Positions 1-9,684 of a stretch of DNA of 64,000 nt are shown here, piece by piece. The stretch's first letter is position 1. Each line of letters begins with the position of its first letter. Source of the DNA: an uncultured Sphingomonadaceae bacterium (GTDB taxonomy: Bacteria > Pseudomonadota > Alphaproteobacteria > Sphingomonadales > Sphingomonadaceae). The position numbers and the translations under genes are program-made. The notes below the pieces were generated by a model. That model searched no databases, was not told the origin of the DNA, and was given only the letters and a program-made list of their open reading frames with translations. The stretch covers positions 372,001-436,000 of the forward strand of contig CANLQG010000002.1 of NCBI GenBank assembly GCA_947493195.1, given 5' to 3'.

Positions 1-1
1 C

Positions 2-649
2 CTCTCGATGTTCTTCGCGTTGGCACTGGAAGTGGTGATCGTCGGCCTTGGCGTGGCCGACCGTTTCCTCGCCGTGCGCCGCGAACGCGACCGTGCGCTG
101 ACAGAGGCGCGCACACTGGAGGAGTTGAGCGAGCGCGACGCCCTGACCGGGCTACTCAACCGCCGCGCGCTGGAAGCCCGGTTCCCGGTCCTGCGCGCCG
201 AGGGATTTACGGCGATGGCCGTGATCGACGTCGACAAGTTCAAGAACGTCAACGACCTGCACGGCCATGCGACCGGAGATGCGGTGCTGAAAAGCGTCGC
301 CAATGCCCTGCGCCGCGACGACATCAACTCGCTGGCGTTCCGCATGGGCGGGGAGGAATTCGTGCTGCTGCTGCGCGGGATAGGCGCGATCGAACGGGCG
401 GAGGAACGCCGCCTCGCCATTACCGAGGAAGTGGCCCGGTCAGGACTGGTGCCTGAAGTCGTGACCGCCAGCATGGGCGTAGTCGAGGCACCGCACGATG
501 CTCTGGCCGATGCCAGCTTCGATGCGCTCTACCTGCGCGCCGACCGGCTGCTGTACGAGGCGAAGGCCTGCGGACGCGACCGGACAATGTCGGAAAGGCT
601 GAAGGTCTTCCGCCCGCGCCGAACGGTAGAGCGCCGGGTCGCGGCCTAG
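2..649 (+). CDS. GGDEF-domain diguanylate cyclase, 5'-partial
   Basis: The frame is open to the window edge, so the gene starts upstream. A hydrophobic segment at the visible N-terminus looks like the last membrane helix. A short linker leads into a GGDEF domain that begins near SERDALTGLLNRRAL and carries MGGEEF as its active site. Such domains make cyclic di-GMP from two GTP. No RxxD inhibitory site is visible at the usual spacing before GGEEF. The visible 215 codons end with a basic tail after the domain. The gene converges on the thioesterase and their stop codons overlap. The upstream sensor part cannot be judged from here. Confidence 0.85.
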   Translation, partial: LSMFFALALEVVIVGLGVADRFLAVRRERDRALTEARTLEELSERDALTGLLNRRALEARFPVLRAEGFTAMAVIDVDKFKNVNDLHGHATGDAVLKSVANALRRDDINSLAFRMGGEEFVLLLRGIGAIERAEERRLAITEEVARSGLVPEVVTASMGVVEAPHDALADASFDALYLRADRLLYEAKACGRDRTMSERLKVFRPRRTVERRVAA

Positions 650-1059
650 CCTGGCTGATCGGAAAGCGGCAGGAAGGGCGCGGCGACTTCGGCGGGCACA
701 CGCAACAGGCGGCCGCTGGCCTTGTCCACCATGGCCCAGGTCGATTTCGCGCGCACCAGCGCCTTGCCCTGCGCATCGCGGAACTCGTAATGCCGGTCGA
801 ACCGCGCGCCGCGCGGGCCATCCTTGATGATGGTCTCGCCGGTCACCTCGGCACCCTCGGTCACGTTGCCGCGATAATCGATCTCGTGCCGGGTCACGAC
901 CCAGACGTAGACATCCCGGTGTTCGGGCGGCGCGACCGCTTCCCAGTGAGCTACCGAAAGCTCCTCCATCCACCTCACCCACACGGTGTTGTTGACGTGG
1001 CCGTTGGCATCGATGTGCTCCGGCAGCGCGGTGAAGGTCAGGGAGAAACGGTCGCTCAT
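646..1059 (-). CDS. Acyl-CoA thioesterase, 4HBT (hotdog) family
   Basis: A protein of 137 aa, a normal length for a single hotdog domain. The N-terminal HIDANGHVNNTVWVRWMEE carries the Asp of the 4-hydroxybenzoyl-CoA thioesterase-like active site. Family members hydrolyse acyl-CoA thioesters; the substrate cannot be read from the sequence. The ATG start overlaps the oligopeptidase stop in an ATGA, so the two are probably translationally coupled. The frame stays open upstream, but that part lies inside the oligopeptidase gene and looks non-coding. The 3' end overlaps the GGDEF gene on the other strand. Confidence 0.85.
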   Translation of the reverse strand: MSDRFSLTFTALPEHIDANGHVNNTVWVRWMEELSVAHWEAVAPPEHRDVYVWVVTRHEIDYRGNVTEGAEVTGETIIKDGPRGARFDRHYEFRDAQGKALVRAKSTWAMVDKASGRLLRVPAEVAAPFLPLSDQPG

Positions 1060-3134
1060 TTCGCAACGCCGAGCTGCCAGAGGATGAAGGCCACTTCCTC
1101 CGCCGTTTCGCGCAGGCCTTCCCAGCGGCCCGACTTGCCTCCATGGCCGGCGCCCATGTTGGTCTTGAGCAGCAGGATATTGTCGTCGGTCTTGTACTCG
1201 CGCAGCTTGGCCACCCACTTGGCAGGCTCCCAGTAGGTGACGCGCGGATCGTTCAGGCCTGCAGTCACCAGCATCGGCGGATAGTCCTGCCGCGTAACCT
1301 GGTCGTAGGGGGAATAGCTCAGGATATTCGTGAAGGCGGTCTCGCTTTCGATGGGGTTGCCCCATTCCGGCCATTCGCCGGGGGTCAGCGGCAAGGTGTC
1401 GTCGAGCATCGTGTTGAGCACGTCCACAAAGGGAACGTGCGCCACCACCGCGCCGAACAGTTCGGGCGCCTGGTTTACCACCGCCCCCATCAGTTCGCCC
1501 CCGGCAGAACCCCCGCTTGCCGAGATACGTCGTTCAGCGGTGTAGCCCATGTCCACCAGGCCGCGCGCCACGTCCACGAAATCGTTGAAGCTGTTGGTGC
1601 GCGCTTCCATCTTGCCCTGCAAATACCAGTTTCGCCCCAGGTCGTCCCCGCCGCGGATGTGGGCGATGGCATAGGCCATGCCCCTGTCCACCATGCTGAA
1701 ACGCGTGGTGGAAAAGCCCGGCGGCACGGCAAAGCCATAGGCGCCGTAAGCATAGAGATGCAGCGGCCCGCCAGCCCCACCGTTCATCGCGTCGCGATCC
1801 TTGCGATAGACGATGGAGACCGGCACCATCGCCCCGTCGCGGGCGCGCACCTCCACCCGGTCCACTGCATAGAGCGAGGGGTCGAAACCGCTGGGAATTT
1901 CCTGCACCTTCAGTACTTCCATCTCGCCCGATGCCACGTGATAGTCGTAGGCTGTGTCGGGTGTAATCGGGCTCTGGTAGGAAAGGCGGATGCGGTCTTG
2001 GTCCCACTCGGGGTTGTTGCCGGTTCCCGCGTCGTAGGCGGCTTCGGGGAAATCGATGGACTGCACCCGCGCCGGATCGTCGTAGTAACGGATCTGCACC
2101 TGATCGAGGCCGTTCAGACGCCCCTCGGTCACGTAGAACTCCTTGAACAGGTCGAATCCCGTCAGGTAGAATTCGTCCGATCCCTCGATCAGCGTCGTCC
2201 ACTCTCCGGGCGCGCTTATCGGCGCGGTGGCGAGGCGGAAGTTCACGTGCTCGTCGTTCGCCCAGATGTAGATCGTATCGTCGCGGAAGTCGGCGGCGTA
2301 TTCGACGCCGATCTTGCGCGGCCTGATGACGGTCAGCTTCCCGGTGGGATCGTCGATGGAGGTGAACATCACCTCGCTCGTCTCGTTGTCGCCGGTGGCA
2401 ATCACCAGCCATTGGCGGTTGGCGCTGACGGATGGCGAGGCGGTATAACCCAGCGTCTCCTCGTGGAAAATCTCCACGTCGCTGTCGGCGGGTTGGCCGA
2501 TGGTGTGGGCGAGCACGCGGTCCACGCGCCAGTTCTCGTTAGCCCGGCCATAAACCAGCACGGTATCGTTCGCTGCCCATATGAGGCCTGAGTTCACGTT
2601 CTCGATGCGGTCTTCCAGCACGTCACCGGTGTGAAGGTCCTTGATGAACCCGGTGTAAAATTCGCCGCCGCTGGTGTCGGTGGAATAGGCAAGATAGCGG
2701 CCATCCTCGCTTACCGAGAACGCGCCCAACGTGAAGTATTCGTGGCCCTCGGCCAAGGCTGGCACATCGAGGATGATCTGGGTCGCGCCACCCGCCACGG
2801 GACGGCGGTAGTACTTGCGGTACTGCGCGCCTTCTTCGAACTCCGACCAGTACTCGTAATCGCCATCGCGCTGCGGCACGCTGTAATCGGCTTCCTTGAT
2901 GCGGGCGCGCATTTCGGTGAACAATTCCTCCACCAGCCCGCGATGGCCCGCCATCTGCGCCTCGAAATAGGCGTTCTCGGCGCGCACGTAATCCAGCACG
3001 TCCTCGTCATCGATGGTGGGATAGCTTTCGTCGCGCAGCCATGCCCACGGGTCGGACACGGTGATCCCGTGCCGGGTGTAGCTATGCTCACGCTGCTCTG
3101 CGCGGGGCGGCTGGATGCTGGTGTCGTAGTTCAA
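1056..3134 (-). CDS. ptrB: Oligopeptidase B-like S9A serine peptidase
   Basis: The 692-aa protein has the prolyl oligopeptidase layout: an N-terminal beta-propeller (about residues 70-400) and a C-terminal alpha/beta hydrolase domain. The nucleophile is in SGGSAGG at about Ser541. The charge relay is completed by Asp about 628 (in NDPRVTYWEP) and His about 663 (in GAGHGGKSGR). Oligopeptidase B cleaves short peptides after basic residues; S9A relatives may cut after proline instead. No signal peptide is visible, so it is probably cytoplasmic. It is first in a two-gene unit with the thioesterase and is divergent from the aminopeptidase gene. Confidence 0.9.
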   Translation of the reverse strand: MNYDTSIQPPRAEQREHSYTRHGITVSDPWAWLRDESYPTIDDEDVLDYVRAENAYFEAQMAGHRGLVEELFTEMRARIKEADYSVPQRDGDYEYWSEFEEGAQYRKYYRRPVAGGATQIILDVPALAEGHEYFTLGAFSVSEDGRYLAYSTDTSGGEFYTGFIKDLHTGDVLEDRIENVNSGLIWAANDTVLVYGRANENWRVDRVLAHTIGQPADSDVEIFHEETLGYTASPSVSANRQWLVIATGDNETSEVMFTSIDDPTGKLTVIRPRKIGVEYAADFRDDTIYIWANDEHVNFRLATAPISAPGEWTTLIEGSDEFYLTGFDLFKEFYVTEGRLNGLDQVQIRYYDDPARVQSIDFPEAAYDAGTGNNPEWDQDRIRLSYQSPITPDTAYDYHVASGEMEVLKVQEIPSGFDPSLYAVDRVEVRARDGAMVPVSIVYRKDRDAMNGGAGGPLHLYAYGAYGFAVPPGFSTTRFSMVDRGMAYAIAHIRGGDDLGRNWYLQGKMEARTNSFNDFVDVARGLVDMGYTAERRISASGGSAGGELMGAVVNQAPELFGAVVAHVPFVDVLNTMLDDTLPLTPGEWPEWGNPIESETAFTNILSYSPYDQVTRQDYPPMLVTAGLNDPRVTYWEPAKWVAKLREYKTDDNILLLKTNMGAGHGGKSGRWEGLRETAEEVAFILWQLGVAK

Positions 3135-3296
3135 TTCATTGTCCCGAGACTAGTTTGGGGCGATTGCAGTTGTGGCCGTAGCAAGGGCTGCGAATGCGGC
3201 AAGGGCCATGTTGCGGATCGACAGCCACGGGCGGGGCCTCCGCAAGAATGGGACCATGCTGCGGGTGGAAACACGCCGAGCAAAGGCCTATGTCGG

Positions 3297-5150
3297 ATGC
3301 ATAACGCGAACATGTTTCCTCTGAAACCGGAAGACGACAAAATGCTGATGCAAACCCACGAAGCCCGCCTTGATGCCCTGCGCAAGGAGCTGGATCGCCG
3401 CGACCTCGATGGCTTCGTGGTCCCGATCAGTGACGAGCACCTGAGCGAATATGTCGGCGCCTATGCCCAGCGCCTCGCCTGGCTGACGGGCTTTGGCGGT
3501 TCTGCCGGCAGCGCCGCGATCCTGAAGAACAAGGCGGCGATGTTCGTCGATGGGCGCTACACCCTGCAGGTGCGCCAGCAGGTGAGTGGGCAGCTTTACG
3601 AATACAAGTCCGTGCCAGACGATTCCATGGCCGACTGGCTCGCCGGAAACGCCACCGAAGGCACGCGCATCGCCTATGACCCTTGGCTGCACACGCGCGG
3701 ATGGGCACAGGCGGTGGAGAAGAAGCTGGCCGCCGTGGGGGCCGAGCTGGTCCCCGTTGACTCCAATCCGCTGGATGCCGTGTGGGACGACCAGCCCGAA
3801 CCCTCCCCCGCGCCTGCCTACGTGCAGGACGACAAGCTGGCGGGCCGGTCCAGCGCGGAAAAGCGCGGTGAAATTGCCGAGTGGCTGAAGAATGAAAAGC
3901 TCGATGCAGTGGTCATCAGCGCGCTCGATTCGGTCGCCTGGACGCTGAACATTCGCGGCGCCGACGTCGATCATACGCCCGTCGCGCTATCCTACCTCTT
4001 CGTGCAGGCGGACGGCACGGCAGACTGGTTCATCGCGCCCGACAAGGTGCCTGCGGATGTGGCGCAGGCGCTGGGCAATGCCGTGCGCATCCGCCCGCGC
4101 AACGAGTTCTCCGATGCCTTTGCCGAAATGGCGGGAAAGCGCGTCGCCGCCGATCCGCAGCGTTCAGTCGCGGCGATCTTCCAGCGGCTGGACGATGTCG
4201 GTGCCGAGATCGTCAGCGAAGACGATCCCACCGTATTGCCCAAGGCGATCAAGACGCCCGCCGAGCAGCAGGGCCACCGCGACGCACAGGCGCGCGATGG
4301 CGTGGCGATCACGCAGTTCCTCCACTGGCTGTCGGTCGAAGCGCCGCAGGGCAAGGTGGACGAGCTGTCCGCCGCAGCCAAGCTGCATGACTTTCGCAAA
4401 ACCAATTCCGACCTGCTCCGCGACTTGTCTTTCGACACGATCAGCGGTGCGGGGCCGAACGGGGCCAGTCCGCACTACCGCGTGGATGAAGAGAGCAACA
4501 TCAAGCTGGAGCCGAACAGCGTCTACCTGGTCGATTCCGGCGGCCAGTATCCCGACGGCACCACCGATATCACGCGCACCATCTGGGTCGGCCCCGATGC
4601 TCCGCCCGCCGAAGTGTGCGACCGTTTTACACGCGTGCTGAAGGGCCACATCGCGCTCGATACGCAGACCTTCCCGCCCGGCACGCCCGGCTCCGCGCTG
4701 GACACGCTGGCGCGGCAGTTCCTTTGGCGCGCGGGCCTCGACTATGCCCACGGCACCGGCCACGGCGTCGGCGCGTTCCTGGGCGTGCACGAGGGGCCGC
4801 AGCGCATCGCCAAGGGGCGCGGCGCGCAGGCGGGCACCGACCAGCCACTGATGGCGGGCATGATCCTCTCGAACGAGCCGGGCTATTACAAGGCGAACGA
4901 ATACGGCATCCGCATCGAGAACCTGGTGCTGGTGGAAGAGCGCGAGATTCCCGGCGGCGAGGGCAAGTGGCTGGGCTTCGAGACGCTCACCTTTGCCCCG
5001 ATCGACTGCACGCTGGTGGATCGCAGCCTGCTCAGCCCGGCCGAGATCGAATGGTGGAACACCTATCACGCCAAGGTGCGCGATGTGCTGGCTCCGCAGA
5101 TGAGCGGCGAGGAACTTGCATGGCTGGAGGAGGCGTGCAAACCGCTCTGA
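3297..5150 (+). CDS. pepP: Xaa-Pro aminopeptidase, M24B family
   Basis: The protein has about 617 aa. Two creatinase-like N-terminal domains start near DLDGFVVPISDEHLSEYVG and lead into a C-terminal pita-bread metallopeptidase domain. Metal-binding segments are visible: YLVDSGGQYPDGTTDITRT (two Asp), GTGHGVGAFLGVHEGP (His), SNEPGYY (Glu) and FETLTF (Glu). The enzyme removes N-terminal residues preceding proline using two divalent metals. In-frame ATGs lie at 3297, 3312, 3342 and 3348; 3297 is used here and 3342 is a real alternative. The open frame reaches further upstream to 2631, but that part overlaps the divergent ptrB and is unlikely to be coding. Confidence 0.9.
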   Translation: MHNANMFPLKPEDDKMLMQTHEARLDALRKELDRRDLDGFVVPISDEHLSEYVGAYAQRLAWLTGFGGSAGSAAILKNKAAMFVDGRYTLQVRQQVSGQLYEYKSVPDDSMADWLAGNATEGTRIAYDPWLHTRGWAQAVEKKLAAVGAELVPVDSNPLDAVWDDQPEPSPAPAYVQDDKLAGRSSAEKRGEIAEWLKNEKLDAVVISALDSVAWTLNIRGADVDHTPVALSYLFVQADGTADWFIAPDKVPADVAQALGNAVRIRPRNEFSDAFAEMAGKRVAADPQRSVAAIFQRLDDVGAEIVSEDDPTVLPKAIKTPAEQQGHRDAQARDGVAITQFLHWLSVEAPQGKVDELSAAAKLHDFRKTNSDLLRDLSFDTISGAGPNGASPHYRVDEESNIKLEPNSVYLVDSGGQYPDGTTDITRTIWVGPDAPPAEVCDRFTRVLKGHIALDTQTFPPGTPGSALDTLARQFLWRAGLDYAHGTGHGVGAFLGVHEGPQRIAKGRGAQAGTDQPLMAGMILSNEPGYYKANEYGIRIENLVLVEEREIPGGEGKWLGFETLTFAPIDCTLVDRSLLSPAEIEWWNTYHAKVRDVLAPQMSGEELAWLEEACKPL

Positions 5151-5218
5151 CGCGGTCACCCGGAGGAAGTTCGCCGATCAGAGCGCAGATAACGGCGCGA
5201 TGAACGGCTTTGCCACTG

Positions 5219-5268
5219 CGCGACAAATTGCGACAATTCTCTCCCGAACCGGCAAAATCGTGCGACAC
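5219..5268 (+). promoter_or_regulatory. Direct repeats upstream of the EF-hand/two-component operon
   Basis: GCGACAA occurs at 5220-5226 and again at 5230-5236, exactly 10 bp apart, with a partial third copy (GCGACAC) at 5262-5268. Tandem sites with about one helical turn of spacing are typical of OmpR-family regulators, and the operon downstream encodes one. Binding by that regulator is an inference. Confidence 0.3.
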
Positions 5269-5375
5269 CTGCCGCTTAAAACCGGTATTACAGAGCAGCG
5301 GGTTGCCTGACCCCTTCCCTCCCCCCTCCCAGGCTGGCGACCCGTTGCTCGACCGAAACGAACTGGAGAGTAACC

Positions 5376-5945
5376 ATGAACAAGACCCTGATATTTATCG
5401 CAGCAGCCGCAGCGTCCAGCGCCACTCTTGCCCTGAGCGGCGCCTCCATGGCGCAGGACCTTCCGCAGCGCGGAGCCGAAATGACCCGCGCCGATGCCGA
5501 GGCCCGCGCCGCTGCGCGCTTCGCTCGCATGGATGCCAATGAAGATGGCGTGCTGAACGAAGCCGACCGTGAGGCGCGCGCACGCGCTCGCTTTGACCGG
5601 ATGGATGCCAACAACGACGGTATGTTGAGCTTCGCGGAAACGCAGGCTGCGCGTGACACGATGCGCGAAGGCCGCGCTGAACGCCGCAGTGAACGCCGCG
5701 CAGAAGCGGGCGACCGCGAAGACCGCCGTGGCCACCGCATGGGTCGCCGCGGAGGCGGTATGCGCGGCATGATGAACGGGGTCGACGCCAACAACGACGG
5801 CTCCATTACCGAAGCCGAGTTCACCTCCGCTGCGATTACGCGTTTCGAGAGCGCCGATGCCAACAACGATGGCACGGTCACTGCAGAAGAACGGCGGGAG
5901 CAGCGTCGCGAACGCCGCGGCGAACGTCGCCCGAATCGCGGATGA
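5376..5945 (+). CDS. Exported EF-hand protein with four calcium-binding loops
   Basis: The protein has 189 aa with a Sec-type signal peptide ending near ASMAQ (residue 27). Four canonical EF-hand loops are visible: DANEDGVLNEAD (53-64), DANNDGMLSFAE (77-88), DANNDGSITEAE (137-148) and DANNDGTVTAEE (161-172). The two pairs are separated by a very Arg-rich linker (about 92-132), and the C-terminus is also Arg-rich. GGAGAG sits just upstream of the ATG. Its stop overlaps the response regulator start (ATGA), which suggests co-expression. It probably binds Ca2+ or another cation in the periplasm. A sensory role for the downstream kinase is inferred from context only. Confidence 0.85.
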   Translation: MNKTLIFIAAAAASSATLALSGASMAQDLPQRGAEMTRADAEARAAARFARMDANEDGVLNEADREARARARFDRMDANNDGMLSFAETQAARDTMREGRAERRSERRAEAGDREDRRGHRMGRRGGGMRGMMNGVDANNDGSITEAEFTSAAITRFESADANNDGTVTAEERREQRRERRGERRPNRG

Positions 5946-6682
5946 GCCGTGGCGATGTAAAATTGCTGCTGGTCGATGACGAAGCCAGCCTGCGCGAACC
6001 CCTGGCCGACTATCTGTCGCGCCAGGGGTTTGTCGTGCAGCAGGCATCCGATGCGGCCAAGGCACGCTCTGCACTGCTCGAGGACATGCCCGATCTTGTC
6101 CTGCTCGACATCATGATGCCGGGCGAGGACGGTATTTCGCTGTGCCGTCACCTGGTGGAAAGCCGCAATCTCCCGGTGATCTTCCTTACCGCCAAGGGCG
6201 AATCGACGGACCGGATCGTGGGGCTGGAGATCGGTGCCGACGACTACGTGGTGAAACCCTTTGAGCCGCGCGAACTCGTCGCCCGCATCCGCTCCGTCCT
6301 GCGCCGCGCCGCCAAGGGTGCCGTGGCTGGCCTCGCTGCCGATACGGAGGCGCACTACGAATTCGATGGCTGGCAACTCGATCCACTGAAGCGCCGCCTC
6401 GTCGATCCGGAAGGCGCCGTGGTGCCTATCTCCTCTGCCGAGTTCCGCCTGCTCGTGGCGCTGCTAGACCATCCGCAGCAGGTGATGGACCGCGACCGGC
6501 TGCTCGACATGGTGCAGGGGCGCGAGGCGCACCTGTTCGACCCGGCGGTGGACAACCAAGTCAGCCGTCTGCGCCGCAAGATCGAGGTCGACAGCCGCGA
6601 TCCCAAGCTGATCCAGACGGTTTGGGGCGGCGGTTACATCCTTGCAGCGGAAGTGAAACGCTTTACGCCCGAAGTGAGCTGA
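5942..6682 (+). CDS. Two-component response regulator, OmpR/PhoB family
   Basis: The 246-aa protein has a receiver domain with acidic pocket VDDE (11-14), phosphoacceptor Asp56 in LLDIMMP, conserved Thr83 and Lys105 (VVKPFEP). A linker leads to a C-terminal winged-helix domain whose DNA-binding end includes VDNQVSRLRRKIE and the wing GGGYIL. It is a DNA-binding transcription regulator. The ATG overlaps the EF-hand gene stop, and the kinase follows after 19 bp. The regulon is unknown, but the repeats at 5219-5268 are candidate sites. Confidence 0.93.
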   Translation: MSRGDVKLLLVDDEASLREPLADYLSRQGFVVQQASDAAKARSALLEDMPDLVLLDIMMPGEDGISLCRHLVESRNLPVIFLTAKGESTDRIVGLEIGADDYVVKPFEPRELVARIRSVLRRAAKGAVAGLAADTEAHYEFDGWQLDPLKRRLVDPEGAVVPISSAEFRLLVALLDHPQQVMDRDRLLDMVQGREAHLFDPAVDNQVSRLRRKIEVDSRDPKLIQTVWGGGYILAAEVKRFTPEVS

Positions 6683-6701
6683 CAGGCGTGCAAGGGTAAT
6701 C

Positions 6702-8093
6702 GTGATCCGTCGCTTCCTTCCCAAGAGCATGCATGGGCAGATGCTGCTTTCCGTGGCGCTGGCGCTGCTGGCGGCGCAGCTGCTTTCCGGCATCCTGCTC
6801 TACCGCGCCGAACATCGCCGGATCGAGAGCACTCTTATCAGCCAGCTGGCGTTCCAGCTGGTCCGCGATCCGCGCATCAACCTGCGCGGCGACAATCCCC
6901 GCGGCGGTCGCCGGGCGGAGCGGCGCCGCATGCGTATCGAACGCGCGCTGGAATCGCCGCAAATGAGTAGCGACATGCGTGAACCGGAGCGCGAGGCGGC
7001 GCTACGCGACGTGTTGCAGGAACAGGGCGTGGAAGTAGCCCAGCTTGTGGTGTTTTCCCGCCCGTTCTCGCGCGACAGGTACCTGATGGAAGGGATGCGC
7101 GAGGCGCCCGTCTTCTATCGCGAAACGTTCGATAGGGAAGGGACCGTCGTGCTGGCCGGATTGAAACGCGCCAATGCCGACCGCTGGATGGTCGCCCGCG
7201 CCCCGCTGCGGTCCCACAATGTCAGCGCCTTTCGCGGCGTGATTTTCCAGACCCTGATCCTCTACGTCGTGCTGGTAGGCGGTCTCGCGCTGCTGCTGCG
7301 CCGTATCTCGCGCCCGCTGGCCGCGCTCACCACCCGGGTGGAGAGGTTCGGCGGCATCGCCGACACGGGCGAACCGATGGAACCGTCCGGCCCCGAGGAC
7401 ACCCGCCGCCTGATCGCCGCGCACAACGCGATGGAGGCACGCATCGCGAACCTGCTGGACGAGAAGAACGTGATGCTGGGAGCGATCGGCCATGACCTCA
7501 AGACCCCGCTTGCCGCGCTGCGCGTGCGGATCGAAAGCGTCGAGGACGACACCGAGCGTGCGAAGATGGCCCGCACCATCGAGGACATTACCGATACGCT
7601 GGACGATATCCTCTCGCTCGCCCGGGTCGGACGCTCCAGCGACCCGCTGGAGCGGACCGACATTTCGGCCCTCGTCGCCTCGGTAGTGGAGGAATACGAG
7701 GACATGGGAGAGGACGTGGCCCTGGGCGAAACGGTGCGCGTGGCGCTGCCGGTTCGCGCTACGTGGCTGCGCCGCGCGATCCGCAACCTTATCGGCAATG
7801 CGCTGCGGTATGGCAGCCAGGCGCGCATCGGGTTGAGCCAAAACAAGACCCACGCCATCATCCGCATCGCCGATACCGGACCGGGCATCCCCGAAGGCGA
7901 GATCGCTGCCATGCTGGAGCCATTCACCCGCGGCGAAAGCTCGCGCAACCGCGAGACCGGCGGTGCGGGCCTTGGCCTGACGCTGGCGCGCGCCATCGCA
8001 GAGCAGCACGGCGGCACGCTGGTTCTGACGAACCGCATTAGAGAGGATGGCAGTATCGCCGGACTGGTCGCCGAGATACGGCTCCCGCTCTAG
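6702..8093 (+). CDS. Sensor histidine kinase, HAMP-HisKA-HATPase
   Basis: The 463-aa protein starts at a GTG. It has a membrane segment at about 12-34, a periplasmic loop of about 145 residues, and a second segment at about 180-200 followed by a HAMP region. The H-box is [13 protein letters not shown] with His264. ATP-binding motifs are [11 protein letters not shown] (N), DTGPGIP (G1) and [12 protein letters not shown] (G2). It should phosphorylate the regulator encoded just upstream. The loop is Arg-rich near residues 61-80, and no named sensor domain is recognised. The stop overlaps that of the convergent ATPase gene by 4 bp. Confidence 0.92.
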   Translation: MIRRFLPKSMHGQMLLSVALALLAAQLLSGILLYRAEHRRIESTLISQLAFQLVRDPRINLRGDNPRGGRRAERRRMRIERALESPQMSSDMREPEREAALRDVLQEQGVEVAQLVVFSRPFSRDRYLMEGMREAPVFYRETFDREGTVVLAGLKRANADRWMVARAPLRSHNVSAFRGVIFQTLILYVVLVGGLALLLRRISRPLAALTTRVERFGGIADTGEPMEPSGPEDTRRLIAAHNAMEARIANLLDEKNVMLGAIGHDLKTPLAALRVRIESVEDDTERAKMARTIEDITDTLDDILSLARVGRSSDPLERTDISALVASVVEEYEDMGEDVALGETVRVALPVRATWLRRAIRNLIGNALRYGSQARIGLSQNKTHAIIRIADTGPGIPEGEIAAMLEPFTRGESSRNRETGGAGLGLTLARAIAEQHGGTLVLTNRIREDGSIAGLVAEIRLPL

Positions 8094-9625
8094 CGCATCA
8101 GTCCGCCAAGGATATTGCGTACGAAGGCGTTCAGGCCGGTGCGCACCGGGTCTGCGCTGGATTTCTTGCCCAGCGCCGTCGCCACGGCAATTGATGCCAG
8201 CGAACCCGTCGCTGCCTTCACCGCGCTCTTGCCTGCCTTCTCCCACATGGACGCGGTCTTGCGCGGCTGCTTGCGCACTTCCTCCACGCCCTTCTTTTCC
8301 ACTTCCTCCGCAGTCTTCGCGGCATCCAGCGTCTTCTGCGCCAGTACTTCCTCAGCGCTCTCGCGGTCGACGCGCTGATCGTACTTGCCATCGTGCGGGC
8401 TGACCGACTGGATGATCGCGCGCTCCTTCGCGTTCACCGGCCCCAGCCTGCTGCGCGGCGGCTTGATAAGGGTGCGCTGCACGATGGTAGGCGCGCCCTC
8501 CTCGTCCAGCGTGGACACCAGCGCCTCCCCCACGCGCAGTTCGGTAATCGCTTCCGCCACATCGAGATCGGGATTGATACGGAATGTCTCTGCAGCCGCC
8601 TTGATGGCGCGCTGGTCCTTGGGGGTGAAGGCGCGCAGGGCGTGCTGCACGCGGTTGCCCAGCTGGCCCGCCACTTCCTCCGGAATGTCGACGGGGTTCT
8701 GCGTCACGAAATAGACACCCACCCCCTTTGATCGGATCAGGCGCACCACCCGCTCGATCGTGTCCTGCAAGGCGTCGGGCGCATCGTTGAACAAGAGGTG
8801 CGCCTCGTCGAAGAAAAACACCAGCTTGGGCTTCTCCGGGTCGCCCACTTCGGGAAGGCTCTCGAACAGTTCGGCCAGCAGCCAAAGCAGGAACGTGGCG
8901 TAAAGCTTCGGGCTGCGCATCAGCTCTTCGGCGGCCAGCACGTTCACCACGCCGCGGCCCTGATCGTCCACGGTCAGGAAATCGTCGATCTCCAGTGCGG
9001 GCTCTCCGAAAAAGTGATCCGCCCCCTGCGATTCGAAGCTCAGCAACTGGCGCTGGATTGCCCCCACCGATTGCTTCGAGACGTTGCCGTACTGACCCGA
9101 CAGTTCCCTGGAATTATCGTAGGCCCAGGCCAGCATGGCGCGCAGGTCCTCGAGATCCAGCAGCAGCAGCTTGTTCTCGTCTGCGTAGCGGAAGACGATC
9201 TGCAACACGCCCTCTTGCGTCTCGTTCAGGTCCAGCAGGCGGGAGAGTAGCAGCGGCCCCATTTCCGATACTGTCGTGCGGATCGGGTGCCCGTTCTTGC
9301 CGTACAGGTCCCAGAACACCACCGGGTTATCGGAATAGGCATAGTCATCCATGCCCAGTTCCTTCGCCCGGCTTTCCAGCTTGTCGGCATGCTTGAAGGT
9401 GGGCGATCCGGGCATGGCGATGCCCGACAGGTCGCCTTTCACGTCGGCCACGAACACTGGCACCCCGGCGGCAGAGAAGCTTTCCGCCATGCCCTGCAGG
9501 GTCACCGTCTTGCCGGTACCCGTCGCGCCCGCGATCAGTCCGTGGCGGTTCGCCCGCGACAGGTCCAGCGCCTGCCGGTTTCCGTTCAAGTCGTTACCCA
9601 GAAAGATGTCGGTGGTTTCTGCCAC
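8090..9625 (-). CDS. HerA/YjgR-like ATPase (DUF853)
   Basis: The 511-aa protein has a Walker [13 protein letters not shown] near residue 34, DVKGDLSG shortly after, and a Walker B-like [11 protein letters not shown] near 270. The late segment is Ala/Lys-rich with [13 protein letters not shown]. This is the DUF853 branch of the HerA/FtsK-type P-loop ATPases, often annotated YjgR. Its cellular role is not established. It is divergent from pabBC (59 bp between starts) and converges on the kinase gene. Confidence 0.85.
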   Translation of the reverse strand: MAETTDIFLGNDLNGNRQALDLSRANRHGLIAGATGTGKTVTLQGMAESFSAAGVPVFVADVKGDLSGIAMPGSPTFKHADKLESRAKELGMDDYAYSDNPVVFWDLYGKNGHPIRTTVSEMGPLLLSRLLDLNETQEGVLQIVFRYADENKLLLLDLEDLRAMLAWAYDNSRELSGQYGNVSKQSVGAIQRQLLSFESQGADHFFGEPALEIDDFLTVDDQGRGVVNVLAAEELMRSPKLYATFLLWLLAELFESLPEVGDPEKPKLVFFFDEAHLLFNDAPDALQDTIERVVRLIRSKGVGVYFVTQNPVDIPEEVAGQLGNRVQHALRAFTPKDQRAIKAAAETFRINPDLDVAEAITELRVGEALVSTLDEEGAPTIVQRTLIKPPRSRLGPVNAKERAIIQSVSPHDGKYDQRVDRESAEEVLAQKTLDAAKTAEEVEKKGVEEVRKQPRKTASMWEKAGKSAVKAATGSLASIAVATALGKKSSADPVRTGLNAFVRNILGGLMR

Positions 9626-9684
9626 TTTGGCCTGCCCCCAATAGATTGTTGCCCGATTCCAGCCGGAACCCTAGAGCGGGGCTG

